Shown here: piece by piece, positions 34,921-43,271 of the stretch
Position numbering within the stretch: position 1 is the first letter of the stretch
How the letters are laid out: each line of letters starts with the position of its first letter
NCBI RefSeq assembly: GCF_003234265.2
Contig: NZ_CP126256.1
Coordinates: 620,001-684,000 of the forward strand
DNA from: Curtobacterium sp. MCSS17_015
GTDB lineage: Bacteria > Actinomycetota > Actinomycetes > Actinomycetales > Microbacteriaceae
Length of the DNA stretch: 64,000 nucleotides
Reading direction: 5' to 3'
Notes under the pieces: generated by a model
Databases searched by the model: none
The model's input: the letters and a program-made list of their open reading frames with translations, nothing else
What the model was told of the DNA's origin: nothing
Translations under genes and position numbers: made by a program

Positions 34921-35723
34921 TTGGCCGTCTCCGAGAGTTCCTTCGGCGTACCGTCCGACGCCTGCATCCAGTAGTCCATCTTCGCGTGCACGATGTACCG
35001 CTCGGCAGCCGACCACATGGGGTGGCAGGCGGTGAGCGTCAGCCAGCGGTCGTCGGCCGTCGGCTCGACCCCGGGCTGGTTCGGGACGGGGGCGATGGTC
35101 TCGATCTTGTCCGGCGTGACGATCTGGCTGTCGGTCACCTTGTAGACGTACCAGACGTCGAAGTCCTGCTCCGCGTCGGTCACGCGCACGACGATGGAGT
35201 CGCCGTCCTGCATCTCGGCGATCTGGTTCAGCGGCTTGCCGTAGGTCACCCGGTGGCCGGCGACGGCGAAGTTGCCCTCTGCTCCGGGCATCGCGGTGTC
35301 CTGGTAGTGCCCGAGCCCGATCGTGTTGAGGACCTGTTCACGATCAGTGCCCTCACCGATCGGTCGGGTGTAGTCCGCGCCGAACCGGGGGATCTGCATC
35401 GTGCCGAACACGGTGGACATCCCCGGCGGCTCGGAGAGCACGGGGGCATCGTCGCGGTGCTCGGTGCCGACGGCCTGCTTCGTCTCGGGCTGTTCGAGCG
35501 TCTTGACCAACTCGTTCTGCTCGTTCACGGCGACGACGTCGGTCCACCATGCGGTCCACACCACGTAGAGCCCGGTGCCCGCTCCGGCGATGATGAGGAG
35601 CTCCGCGAGGAGTGCCACGAGGGCCCCGAAGACGGTCTGGCGGGGACGCCGTCGCCGAGGCCGCTCGGCCTCGGTCGCGTCGCGGGCGTCGCGCCGCGAC
35701 GGCAGCGTGTCGTGAGAGGTCAC
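34917..35723 (-). CDS. srtE: Class E sortase
   Basis: 268-residue transpeptidase that attaches cell-wall proteins (LAXTG-like signal in class E). An Arg-rich cytosolic start is followed by one membrane helix (about 34-58). Catalytic residues are visible: His in VAGHRVTYG near 166, Cys in TLTACHP near 232 and Arg in SAAERYIVHAK near 243. No sorting-signal substrate gene lies in the window, so it is probably the housekeeping enzyme acting on distant genes. GTG 35723 has a GGAG site 6 nt upstream and a TAGACC -10 candidate 36 nt upstream. Confidence 0.92.
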   Translation of the reverse strand: MTSHDTLPSRRDARDATEAERPRRRRPRQTVFGALVALLAELLIIAGAGTGLYVVWTAWWTDVVAVNEQNELVKTLEQPETKQAVGTEHRDDAPVLSEPPGMSTVFGTMQIPRFGADYTRPIGEGTDREQVLNTIGLGHYQDTAMPGAEGNFAVAGHRVTYGKPLNQIAEMQDGDSIVVRVTDAEQDFDVWYVYKVTDSQIVTPDKIETIAPVPNQPGVEPTADDRWLTLTACHPMWSAAERYIVHAKMDYWMQASDGTPKELSETAK

Positions 35724-35813
35724 TGGGGCTCCGGTTCGTGTGGACGGCGCAGTAGGTCTATCAGACCACGGCGACGGCTGCCTGCGGGCATCATCCACAG
35801 GTCGTCCAGGCGT

Positions 35814-35819
35814 TACCGT
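35814..35819 (+). promoter_or_regulatory. -10 box of GNAT gene
   Basis: TACCGT, 7 nt before the ATG at 35827. Leaderless transcript predicted. Confidence 0.5.
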
Positions 35820-35826
35820 GGGCCGG

Positions 35827-36306
35827 ATGGAGTACGTCATCCGCCCGTTCCGTCCCGCCGACACCGACGCGGTCGTCGCGCTCTGGGAGTCCTGCGGGCT
35901 CGTCCGACCGTGGAACGACCCCCGCCGCGACATCGCCCGGAAGCTGACCGTGCAGCCGGAACTGTTCCTGGTGGCGACCGACCGGGAGGCCGTGGTCGCC
36001 GCCGGCATGGCCGGGTTCGACGGGCACCGTGGCTGGGTCAACTACCTCGCGGTGCGCCCGGAACTGCAGGGCGGCGGGCTCGGTCGAGCGATGATGACCG
36101 AGTTCGAGCGGCTGCTCACGGCGATGGGATGTCCGAAGCTCAACCTGCAGGTGCGCGCCGGCAACGAGCAGGTCATGGCGTTCTACGAGTCGCTCGGGTA
36201 CGCCCCGGACCACGCGGTCTCGCTCGGCAAGCGCCTGATCCCGGACGACGGCGGTCCTGCCCGGGACGCGAGTGTCGACGACACCGTCGCCGCCAATGAT
36301 CGCTGA
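35827..36306 (+). CDS. GNAT acetyltransferase, YpeA-like
   Basis: 159 residues. The acetyl-CoA loop LAVRPELQGGGLGRAMM is at residues 75-91 and the C-terminal GNAT strand FYESLGY near 120, close to the E. coli YpeA type. The sequence VNYLAVRPELQGGG is typical. The substrate is unknown. The ATG at 35827 is fixed by the -10 box 7 nt upstream; 29 residues of open frame upstream belong to non-coding DNA. Convergent with the EamA gene. Confidence 0.9.
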   Translation: MEYVIRPFRPADTDAVVALWESCGLVRPWNDPRRDIARKLTVQPELFLVATDREAVVAAGMAGFDGHRGWVNYLAVRPELQGGGLGRAMMTEFERLLTAMGCPKLNLQVRAGNEQVMAFYESLGYAPDHAVSLGKRLIPDDGGPARDASVDDTVAANDR

Positions 36307-36324
36307 GCGATCCTCGCTGGATCT

Positions 36325-37392
36325 TCAGGACAGTGCGAGTCCGACGGACGCCCCGAACGCGAGCACGATGCCCGTCGTCTGCAGTCCCGTGAGCCGTTCC
36401 CGGAGCACCACCCCTGCGAGCACGACCGTCCCGATCGGGTAGAGCGCGTTGAGGACGCTCATCACCGGCAGCGTCGACGGGTCGTCGCTCGAGTGCAGGC
36501 CCGCCTGGATGAAGACGTTCGCCAGGGCGTCGAGGACCCCGCACCCCACCACCGCCAGCACGAGCGCTCGACCCGGCCGCGACCGCACGGCACCGACCGG
36601 GGCCCCGCCACCGGCCGTGCCCACGGAACCGACCCCGCCACCGGCCGTGGCCACGGAACCGACCGCGCCACCAGCCGCGCCCACGGAACCGACCCCGCCA
36701 CCGGCCGCGCCCACGGAACCGGCCGCGGCCTCGGACCCCGCCCCGGCGCCACCACCGGCTGCTCCTGCGTCGTGTGCGGCGCCTCCCGGCCGGAGCCGTG
36801 CGACCACGACCGCCGCCGTGCCGAGCAGCACCACCTGCACGACCCGCGCCACCACGAGGGTCGCGACGCTGGCGTCCGGTGGCGACGCGTCGTAGGCCAG
36901 GACGATCCCACCCAGGCCGCAACCCGCGGCGGCGGCCGTCACCACACCACGGGTGGTGAGGCGGGCACCGCCGCGGTCCGGCACCGCCGCGACGAGCACG
37001 ACGGCCACCACCGCCACGACGAGCGCGACGATGCCGAGCGCGGACAGCACGGTGCCGCGGAGCAGTGCGACCGCGACCGGCACCACCGCGGTGAAGACCG
37101 CGGTGAGCGGCGAGAGGACGCTCATCGGCCCGGTCGCGAGCGCCACGTAGAGGAGGAGCACCCCGGCCCCGCCCGACACCCCTGCGACCGCGCCGCACAG
37201 GGCCGCCTCGGAGCCGAATCGGCCGCCGAGCAGGGCGAGTCCGACCAGGAGCGGGGCGACGCCGACGGCCGCGGCGACCGCGGTCACGGACACCGGCCGT
37301 GCCCGGCGGGACGCGAGCCCGCCGAGGAAGTCGGCGGCGCCGTAGACGACGGCGCCGGCGAGGCCGAGCAGCACGGTGATCACGGGTCCCAT
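36325..37392 (-). CDS. EamA/DMT family transporter with minisatellite-coded loop
   Basis: 355 residues, about ten helices in two EamA repeats. Between the repeats (about residues 205-262) is an unusual Gly/Ala/Val loop VGSVGAAGGGVGSVG made by four 30-bp DNA repeats (36603-36722). DMT proteins export or import small metabolites; substrate unknown. ATG 37392 is the usual choice; GTG 37383 has CAGGAT 7 nt upstream and may be the true leaderless start, giving a protein shorter by three residues. Divergent from the CPBP protease gene, with both promoters sharing GGTACC. Confidence 0.85.
   Translation of the reverse strand: MGPVITVLLGLAGAVVYGAADFLGGLASRRARPVSVTAVAAAVGVAPLLVGLALLGGRFGSEAALCGAVAGVSGGAGVLLLYVALATGPMSVLSPLTAVFTAVVPVAVALLRGTVLSALGIVALVVAVVAVVLVAAVPDRGGARLTTRGVVTAAAAGCGLGGIVLAYDASPPDASVATLVVARVVQVVLLGTAAVVVARLRPGGAAHDAGAAGGGAGAGSEAAAGSVGAAGGGVGSVGAAGGAVGSVATAGGGVGSVGTAGGGAPVGAVRSRPGRALVLAVVGCGVLDALANVFIQAGLHSSDDPSTLPVMSVLNALYPIGTVVLAGVVLRERLTGLQTTGIVLAFGASVGLALS
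36603..36722. repeat. 30-bp in-frame tandem repeat in EamA gene
   Basis: Four copies of a 30-bp unit (36603-36632, 36633-36662, 36663-36692, 36693-36722) that differ by a few bases, each containing CACCGGCCG and CCACGGAACCG. A multiple of 3, so copy changes lengthen or shorten the cytosolic loop by 10 residues. Confidence 0.9.
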
Positions 37393-37419
37393 CCTGCCCG
37401 GACCGGTACCCTGCACGGC
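37393..37419. promoter_or_regulatory. Overlapping divergent promoters EamA / CPBP
   Basis: TACCCT (37407-37412) is the plus-strand -10, 7 nt before the GTG at 37420. On the minus strand TACCGG overlaps it through the shared palindrome GGTACC. The whole gap is 27 bp, so the two polymerases would exclude each other. Confidence 0.5.
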
Positions 37420-38670
37420 GTGAGTGTTCCCTACCACCGGTTGCCCCGTGTCGACGCGAACTGGCGGTGGTGGCGCCCGCTCGTGGCGCTGGCGGTGTTC
37501 CTCGGCTTCTACGTGCTGTCGCAGATCGTCATCGGGATCGCCTACCTCGTGCCGATCGCGACGCAGCGCGGCCCGGAGGGGCTGGACGACCTGCTGACGA
37601 AGCTGTCCGAGGGGGCGCTCGACCCGACGGACCCGCTCGTGTTGTCGATGTCGCTCGTGTCCCTCGTGGTGCTCCTGCCGGCGATCATGCTGTCGACGAG
37701 GATCGCGCGGCTCGGTCCGTACGGGTTGCTGTCCTCGATCCGGCTGCGGGTCCGGTGGGGCTGGCTCGGCTGGTGCCTGCTGCCGCTGCTGGTGCTCGGT
37801 ATCGTCATGTTCCTGCTCCAGTCGTGGGGCATGTTCGTGTTCGATGCCGGTCTGCACTGGAACACCGCCGCGATCGGTCAGTCCACCGTGTCGGTGCAGA
37901 CGCTGACCGTGACGATCCTGCTGGTCGTCCTGCTCGTGCCGTTCCAGGCAGCGGCCGAGGAGTACGTCTTCCGCGGGTTCCTCATGCAGACCATCGGCTC
38001 GTGGATCCCGGTGCGGGTGGTCAGCACGGTCGTGGCGGTCGGGGTGTCGACCGTGCTGTTCGCCGTCCTGCACGTGCCGAACGGCTACAACATCTGGGGC
38101 ATCCTCGACGTCGGCTCGTTCGGGCTCGTCGCGGCGGTCATCGTGCTCCGGACCGGCGGGCTCGAGGCGACGGTGCTCCAGCACGCGCTCAACAACATCA
38201 TGATCTTCGTGCTGCAGGCACCGGGATGGTCGGAGATCGACCTGACCGGAGAGGGCTCGCAGGGGACCCCTGCCGGGTTCCTCGTCACCCTCGCGACCTC
38301 GCTCGGCTACTGGGGACTCATCGAGCTGATGGCGCACTGGCGCCGCCTGGACCGTCGGTTCCCGGGGCAGGAAGCCCCGCGGTTCCACGGACCGGCACCG
38401 CGCTGGGCCGGCGGGCGGCAGTGGCTCCGGCCGGGAGGCCCGGGCTGGTCGGGTGCGCCGGCGCTCGGTGACGGGTCGGTCACCTCCGGCGACCCGGCGC
38501 TGGTCGGTGCCAGTGCCGGTGCCGGTGCCGGTGTCGGTTCCGGCGCCGGTACGGGCGCCGGTGCGCGATCGTCCGTGTCCGCGCCCGCCTCCGGTTCTGA
38601 GGAGGGGGCCGGGACTGGAGCTGAGGCTGTCCCTGTGGAGAAGTCCGGTGGTGTCGGACCGCGGCCGTAG
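37420..38670 (+). CDS. CPBP family intramembrane metalloprotease
   Basis: 416 residues, about eight helices up to residue 300, then a hydrophilic Gly/Ala/Ser-rich tail (about 320-416) with a GAGAGVGSGAGTGAGA run. The CPBP (Abi/Rce1-like) active site is intact: EEYVFRGFL near 180, FAVLHVPN near 215 and a HALNN motif near 250. Members cleave or modify prenylated or membrane-bound peptides; the substrate is unknown. Start GTG 37420 has TACCCT 7 nt upstream. Its stop codon TAG is also the first three bases of the recQ -10 box. Confidence 0.9.
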   Translation: MSVPYHRLPRVDANWRWWRPLVALAVFLGFYVLSQIVIGIAYLVPIATQRGPEGLDDLLTKLSEGALDPTDPLVLSMSLVSLVVLLPAIMLSTRIARLGPYGLLSSIRLRVRWGWLGWCLLPLLVLGIVMFLLQSWGMFVFDAGLHWNTAAIGQSTVSVQTLTVTILLVVLLVPFQAAAEEYVFRGFLMQTIGSWIPVRVVSTVVAVGVSTVLFAVLHVPNGYNIWGILDVGSFGLVAAVIVLRTGGLEATVLQHALNNIMIFVLQAPGWSEIDLTGEGSQGTPAGFLVTLATSLGYWGLIELMAHWRRLDRRFPGQEAPRFHGPAPRWAGGRQWLRPGGPGWSGAPALGDGSVTSGDPALVGASAGAGAGVGSGAGTGAGARSSVSAPASGSEEGAGTGAEAVPVEKSGGVGPRP

Positions 38671-38673
38671 GCT
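38668..38673 (+). promoter_or_regulatory. -10 box of recQ overlapping a stop codon
   Basis: TAGGCT, 6 nt before the ATG at 38680. TAG is the CPBP stop codon. Confidence 0.55.
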
Positions 38674-38679
38674 CGTCGC

Positions 38680-40530
38680 ATGAGCACCACCGCGCCCGCG
38701 CCCGAGTCGGCGGGCACCCGTTCCGCCGCCCTCGACGTGCTGCACCGGGTGTGGGGGTACGACGCCTTCCGTGGTGAACAGGCCGCCATCATCGAGCGCG
38801 TCGTCGCCGGCGGGGACGCGCTCGTGCTCATGCCGACCGGCGGCGGCAAGTCGCTCTGCTACCAGGTGCCCTCGCTCGTCCGCGACGGCATCGGGGTGGT
38901 CGTCTCGCCGCTCATCGCCCTCATGCAGGACCAGGTCGACGCCCTGGCCGCGAACGGTGTCCGGGCCGCCTTCCTCAACTCGACGCAGGGGCCGGACGAG
39001 CGTGCGCGGGTGGAGCGGGACGTCGTCACCGGGCAGGTCGACATGCTCTACCTGGCACCCGAGCGGCTGAAGATCGAGTCGACCCGCGCGTTGCTCGACC
39101 GGGCCCGGATCGCGCTCTTCGCCATCGACGAAGCGCACTGCGTGGCGCAGTGGGGGCACGACTTCCGACCGGACTACCTCGAGCTGAGCGTCCTGCACGA
39201 GCGCTGGCCGACCGTGCCCCGGATCGCGCTGACCGCCACCGCGACGCCGCAGACCCACCGCGAGATCTCCGCCCGCCTCGGACTCGACGACGCCGCGCAC
39301 TTCGTCGCGGACTTCGACCGGCCGAACATCCAGTACCGGATCGAACCGAAGACCGGCGCACTGCAGCAGCTCCTCACGTTCATCCGGACCGAGCACAGCG
39401 GCGACGCCGGCATCGTGTACTGCCTGTCACGCAACTCGGTCGAGCGCACCGCAGCGGCCCTGGTCGAGCAGGGCATCGCCGCCCTGCCGTACCACGCTGG
39501 TCTCGATGCCCGGGTGCGGGAGCGCAACCAGGCGCAGTTCCTCCGCGAGGACGGCATCGTCATGGTGGCCACGATCGCGTTCGGCATGGGCATTGACAAG
39601 CCCGACGTCCGCTTCGTCGCGCACCTCGACCTGCCGAAGTCGGTCGAGGGCTACTACCAGGAGACCGGTCGTGCCGGGCGCGACGGTCTGCCCTCGACCG
39701 CCTGGCTGGCGTACGGCCTCAACGACGTCGTGCAGCAGCGCCGCATGATCGACCAGTCCGAAGGCGATGCGGCGCACCGACGGCAGCTCAGCGCCCACCT
39801 CGACGCCATGCTCGCCCTCTGCGAGACGGTCGAGTGCCGCCGCGTCCGCCTGCTCGCGTACTTCGGGCAGGAGTCCACCGCCTGCGGCAACTGCGACACG
39901 TGCCTGGCCCCGCCGGAGTCGTGGGACGGGACCGTCCCGGCGCAGAAGCTGCTGTCGACGATCGTGCGGCTCGACCGCGAACGCGGGCAGCGGTACGGCG
40001 TGGCACACCTCGTCGACATCCTGACGGGCAAGCAGTCGCCGCGGGTGCAGGAGCTCCGGCACGACACCCTCGCCACGTTCGGCATCGGGCAGGACCTGTC
40101 CGACGCCGACTGGAAGGCGGTCGCCCGGCAACTCCTCGCTCAGGGGTACGTGGCGGTGTCGGGCGACGGGTACGGCACCCTCGTCCTCAGCCCGACGAGC
40201 GCCGACGTCCTCGCCGGCCGGGTCGACGTCCGGATGCGTCGCGACCCGGTGAAGGCCCCGCGCGCCGGTCGGTCCCGACGCAGCGCCGTCGTGTCCGACA
40301 TGCCGCAGGAAGCCATGCCGCTCTTCGAGTCGTTGCGGCAGTGGCGAGCCGGTCAGGCGCGTGAGCAAGGAGTCCCGGCCTACGTGGTGTTCAACGACGC
40401 CACCCTGCGGGGGATCGCTGCCGTCAGACCGTCCGATCTCGACGAACTGTCCGAGATTTCCGGCGTCGGTGCGGCGAAGCTCGAGTCCTACGGGCGGGCC
40501 GTCCTCGACGTCGTGGCTGCCGCCGTCTGA
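38680..40530 (+). CDS. recQ: ATP-dependent DNA helicase RecQ
   Basis: 616-residue 3'-5' DNA helicase for recombination repair and replication restart. Helicase domains 1-2: Walker A PTGGGKSLCYQ near 48, DEAH box AIDEAHCVAQWGHDFRP near 148, motif VI QETGRAGRDGLPS near 328. The RQC zinc site is CRRVRLLAYF...CGNCDTC (near 386-410). A C-terminal HRDC domain (about 540-612) ends in GVGAAKLESYG. Complete and of normal length. The start is fixed by the -10 box 6 nt upstream. Confidence 0.96.
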   Translation: MSTTAPAPESAGTRSAALDVLHRVWGYDAFRGEQAAIIERVVAGGDALVLMPTGGGKSLCYQVPSLVRDGIGVVVSPLIALMQDQVDALAANGVRAAFLNSTQGPDERARVERDVVTGQVDMLYLAPERLKIESTRALLDRARIALFAIDEAHCVAQWGHDFRPDYLELSVLHERWPTVPRIALTATATPQTHREISARLGLDDAAHFVADFDRPNIQYRIEPKTGALQQLLTFIRTEHSGDAGIVYCLSRNSVERTAAALVEQGIAALPYHAGLDARVRERNQAQFLREDGIVMVATIAFGMGIDKPDVRFVAHLDLPKSVEGYYQETGRAGRDGLPSTAWLAYGLNDVVQQRRMIDQSEGDAAHRRQLSAHLDAMLALCETVECRRVRLLAYFGQESTACGNCDTCLAPPESWDGTVPAQKLLSTIVRLDRERGQRYGVAHLVDILTGKQSPRVQELRHDTLATFGIGQDLSDADWKAVARQLLAQGYVAVSGDGYGTLVLSPTSADVLAGRVDVRMRRDPVKAPRAGRSRRSAVVSDMPQEAMPLFESLRQWRAGQAREQGVPAYVVFNDATLRGIAAVRPSDLDELSEISGVGAAKLESYGRAVLDVVAAAV

Positions 40531-40603
40531 TCCATGCCGCTCGGGGCATGCTGCTCCGGAGCCCGTCACTACACTCGGTACCTCCCGTCTGACAGGAGGC
40601 CGT

Positions 40604-41347
40604 GTGACCGGTTCGTCGAAGTCCGCCACCGTGCTCGGTCGTGCCGTGGTGGCGCCGCTCGCACGACTGCTCTGGCGGCCACAGGTCGTCGGTCGGAAGA
40701 ACGTCCCGAAGCGCGGCGCGGTCATCCTCGCGAGCAACCACCGCTCCTTCATCGACTCCCCGACGATCACGCTGCTCGCTCCCCGTAAGGTGTCGTTCCT
40801 CGCGAAGCAGGAGTACTTCACCGGTACGGGCTTCCGCGGTGCCATGTCCCGCGCGTTCTTCTCCGGCATCGGCGCGATCGGCGTCGAGCGCGGTGCGGGT
40901 GCTGCGGCTCAGCACGCCCTCGACCTCGGCCTCGCGCGGCTCGAGGCGGGGGAGGCCTTCGCGATCTACCCCGAGGGCACCCGGTCCCTCGACGGCCGCC
41001 TGTACAAGGGGAGGACCGGCGTCGCCTGGTTGGCGCTGACGAGCGGGGCGCCCGTGGTGCCCGTCGCCCTGACCGGCACCGAGGACGTCCAGCCCGTCGG
41101 TTCACGGATGCCGCGGTTGGCCCGGGTCCGCATCGAGTTCGGGGAGCCACTCGACCTGTCGTCGTTCGGCGCCGCGAGCTCGGGACGGGCTCGACGGCAG
41201 GCGACCGATGCGGTGACGGCGGCGATCCAGGCGCTGAGCGGACAGGAACTGGCCGGTGCCTACAACGAACCGCCGGCGACGATCGTCGAGCGGGTCAAGC
41301 GCATGCTCCACCACGATGACCGCGGTGGCGAGGTCGAGCCGGACTGA
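40604..41347 (+). CDS. plsC: 1-acylglycerol-3-phosphate acyltransferase (PlsC)
   Basis: 247-residue membrane-associated acyltransferase that makes phosphatidic acid from lysophosphatidate. Motif I NHRSFIDS (residues 44-51), motif III YPEGTRS near 123 and a PVVPVALTG segment near 150. The GTG start has a near-perfect site CAGGAGG, 5 nt spacing. Other lysophospholipid acyltransferases share these motifs, so the exact acceptor is unproven. Follows recQ but with its own likely promoter (a TACACT lies near 40570). Confidence 0.92.
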   Translation: MTGSSKSATVLGRAVVAPLARLLWRPQVVGRKNVPKRGAVILASNHRSFIDSPTITLLAPRKVSFLAKQEYFTGTGFRGAMSRAFFSGIGAIGVERGAGAAAQHALDLGLARLEAGEAFAIYPEGTRSLDGRLYKGRTGVAWLALTSGAPVVPVALTGTEDVQPVGSRMPRLARVRIEFGEPLDLSSFGAASSGRARRQATDAVTAAIQALSGQELAGAYNEPPATIVERVKRMLHHDDRGGEVEPD

Positions 41348-41505
41348 AACCGGGCCTCCCGTGCCGAAGTGGGTCGGCCGGCACGTGGCGAGCGGATCGG
41401 CGCCGTCGGCAGCACCCAGGGCACCCGGTGCTGCATCGCCGCCCCGGTGAGCCGGGTACCGTCGACCCCGTCGTGGCGCGGACGTCACGCGGTGAGGAGA
41501 CCACG

Positions 41506-42354
41506 GTGCGGGTGTCGGTGTTGGGGACCGGAGCGATGGGGGCGGGTGTCGCGCAGTCGTTGCTCCGCGCCGGGCACGACGTCACGGTGTGGAACCGCAC
41601 GGTGGAGCGTGCCCGACCGCTCGGGGAACACGGCGCGACCGTCGTCGACGACGTCGCCGATGCCGTCTCCGACGCCCAGGTCGTCATGTTGACCCTGTTC
41701 GACACCGATGCCGTGGTCGACGTCCTCGAGCAGGCGGCCGGTGACGCCCCGCAGGACGCCGTGTGGGTGCAGGCGTCCACGATCGGCGTCGCCGGTACCG
41801 AGACCGTGGTGCAGCTCGCCGGGAAGTACGGGATCACCCTGGTGGAGGCCATGATGCTCGGCACGAAGGCCCCCGCGGAGCAAGGGAAGCTGACGATGCT
41901 CGTGGCCGGAGCCGATGCGCCGGTGTCCGTCGTCGATCCCGTGCTCGACGCGGTGAGCGCCAAGGTCGTCCGCGCGGGAGACCGCGTCGGCGAAGGGACG
42001 GCGCTCAAGCTCGCTGCGAACGCGTGGATCGCGTCCATCACCGCGGCCACAGGGCAGTCGCTGGCGATCGCCGCGGCGCTCGGGCTCGACCCGCAGCTCT
42101 TCCTCCAGGCGATCGAGGGCTCGGCGAGCGACTCCGCCTACGCCCACACGAAGGGGGCGGCCATGATCGCCCGTGACTTCCCGGCGCAGTTCGCGCTCGA
42201 CGGGCTGCGGAAGGACATCGGCCTCATCACGGACGCGGCCCGAGGTGCGGGCGTCGACACGACCCTGCTCGACGCCCTCGGTCGGGTGTACGCCGAGGCG
42301 AGCGCTGCCGGGCACGGCGGCGACGACATCGCGGCGGTCGGCACCGCGTTCTGA
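41506..42354 (+). CDS. NAD(P)-dependent beta-hydroxyacid dehydrogenase
   Basis: 282 residues of the 3-hydroxyisobutyrate dehydrogenase family. Rossmann motif GTGAMGAGVAQ (residues 7-17), substrate-binding segment near 120 and the catalytic lysine in GTALKLAANAW near 167. Substrate could be hydroxyisobutyrate, tartronate semialdehyde or an imine. GTG 41506 has GAGGAG 7 nt upstream. A -10 TACCGT (41457-41462) would start RNA near 41470; GTG 41473 is in frame but 10 nt from the box and adds 11 residues, so it is second choice. Confidence 0.88.
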   Translation: MRVSVLGTGAMGAGVAQSLLRAGHDVTVWNRTVERARPLGEHGATVVDDVADAVSDAQVVMLTLFDTDAVVDVLEQAAGDAPQDAVWVQASTIGVAGTETVVQLAGKYGITLVEAMMLGTKAPAEQGKLTMLVAGADAPVSVVDPVLDAVSAKVVRAGDRVGEGTALKLAANAWIASITAATGQSLAIAAALGLDPQLFLQAIEGSASDSAYAHTKGAAMIARDFPAQFALDGLRKDIGLITDAARGAGVDTTLLDALGRVYAEASAAGHGGDDIAAVGTAF

Positions 42355-42360
42355 CGGCGC

Positions 42361-42549
42361 TCAGGGCCGACGGAACAACGCCCGGAGTCGGCGACCGAGA
42401 CGCCCGACGGACTCGTCGTTCAGCGTGTTCGCGAGCATGAAGGCCTCACGCGCCGGATCAGCTCCGTCGCGGATCCGTCGCAGCGCCGCGTCGGCCCTGG
42501 CGCGGGCGTCGAGCTCGGCCGCGGGCATGTCGTCCTCGGGCTCGCGCAT
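42361..42549 (-). CDS. Small conserved-looking hypothetical protein
   Basis: 62 residues, highly charged and helical (AELDARARADAALRRIRDG), no membrane segment. TACGCT lies 6 nt before the ATG (42556-42561), matching the leaderless genes here, and it ends 6 bp from the convergent dehydrogenase gene. Function unknown. Confidence 0.6.
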   Translation of the reverse strand: MREPEDDMPAAELDARARADAALRRIRDGADPAREAFMLANTLNDESVGRLGRRLRALFRRP

Positions 42550-42587
42550 CTGCTCAGCGTACGCCGGGGTCGGTGTCGGCCCGGACG

Positions 42588-43100
42588 TCAGTCCTCGTCG
42601 TCGTCCGCCGCGTTGTCGTCGACCGCGCCGGCCATCTCACGCAGGAACGCGACGACGACAGCCATGTCCTCGGGCGGCAGGTGCTGCGCGACCTCGACGG
42701 CCCGGGAATCCAGGTCACCGATGACGGCGAGGGCGCGACGCATCGACCGGCCCGTCGCGGTGAGGATGACCCCCCGGCGGTCGGCCGGGTCGGCGTGACG
42801 CTCGACGTGCCCGGAGCGGACCAGGCGGTCGACCAGCGCCGAGGTGGACGCAGCGGTGATCCCGAGTCGCTCGGCGAGCTCCTTCGAGTTGACGGTGCGG
42901 CCCGAGGTCTCGGCGTCGACGAGCACCCGCAGGGCCATCAACGCGTTCTCACCGATCCCGAGTTCCTCACGCACGCGACGCTGGGCGGAACTCTCGGCAG
43001 TGCGGTACCGACGCAGGGCGTTCAAGACGTCCACCGCGTCGACCCGGGAGTCCTCGCCGTACCAGAACCCCGGGGCTGTCGTCGTCACCTCGGAAGTCAT
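42588..43100 (-). CDS. MarR family regulator
   Basis: 170-residue winged-helix repressor. DNA-binding helix LAERLGITAASTSALVDRLV (about 75-94) and wing HADPADRRGVILTATGR (about 100-116) are typical. An acidic tail (DDNAADDDED) closes the protein. It is probably leaderless (TAGCAT 7 nt before the ATG). An inverted repeat covers its own promoter, so autorepression is likely. Ligand unknown. Confidence 0.92.
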   Translation of the reverse strand: MTSEVTTTAPGFWYGEDSRVDAVDVLNALRRYRTAESSAQRRVREELGIGENALMALRVLVDAETSGRTVNSKELAERLGITAASTSALVDRLVRSGHVERHADPADRRGVILTATGRSMRRALAVIGDLDSRAVEVAQHLPPEDMAVVVAFLREMAGAVDDNAADDDED

Positions 43101-43107
43101 GCTCTCA

Positions 43108-43136
43108 ATGCTAGACGGTCTAGTTAGTTTGTCTAG
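43108..43136 (-). promoter_or_regulatory. MarR promoter with overlapping operator
   Basis: -35 TAGACA (43130-43135), 16-nt spacer, -10 TAGCAT (43108-43113), then 7 nt to ATG. The operator CTAGAC-G-GTCTAG (43111-43123) plus a further GTCTAG (43131-43136) fills the promoter from -10 to -35. Confidence 0.65.
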
Positions 43137-43238
43137 CGAAGGGCGGCACATGCACGCCGGGCGTCCAGGGAACGAAGTCGGGACGTGGCTGCAACACCCG
43201 GGACCCCGATCGGAAACACCCCGGCAACGCGTGGTCAG

Positions 43239-43244
43239 TAGGTT
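43239..43244 (+). promoter_or_regulatory. -10 box before micro-ORF and alpha-E gene
   Basis: TAGGTT, 6 nt before an ATG at 43251 that opens a six-codon ORF, and 20 nt before the GTG of the alpha-E gene. Confidence 0.5.
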
Positions 43245-43250
43245 CGCCGC

Positions 43251-43271
43251 ATGCAGGAGTCGACGTGCTGA
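43251..43271 (+). CDS. Six-codon leaderless micro-ORF (MQESTC)
   Basis: ATG-CAG-GAG-TCG-ACG-TGC-TGA. The ATG is 6 nt from the -10 box, so ribosomes could load on the 5' end. The stop overlaps the GTG of the next gene (43265), and its CAGGAG is also the ribosome site of that gene. May couple translation, or be chance in a short leader. Confidence 0.35.
   Translation: MQESTC

Noticed and set aside
41473..42354. Leaderless start at GTG 41473 for the beta-hydroxyacid dehydrogenase
   Set aside because: The -10 box TACCGT would be 10 nt away, outside the 6-8 nt pattern, and GTG 41506 has a good GAGGAG site directly before the Rossmann motif.
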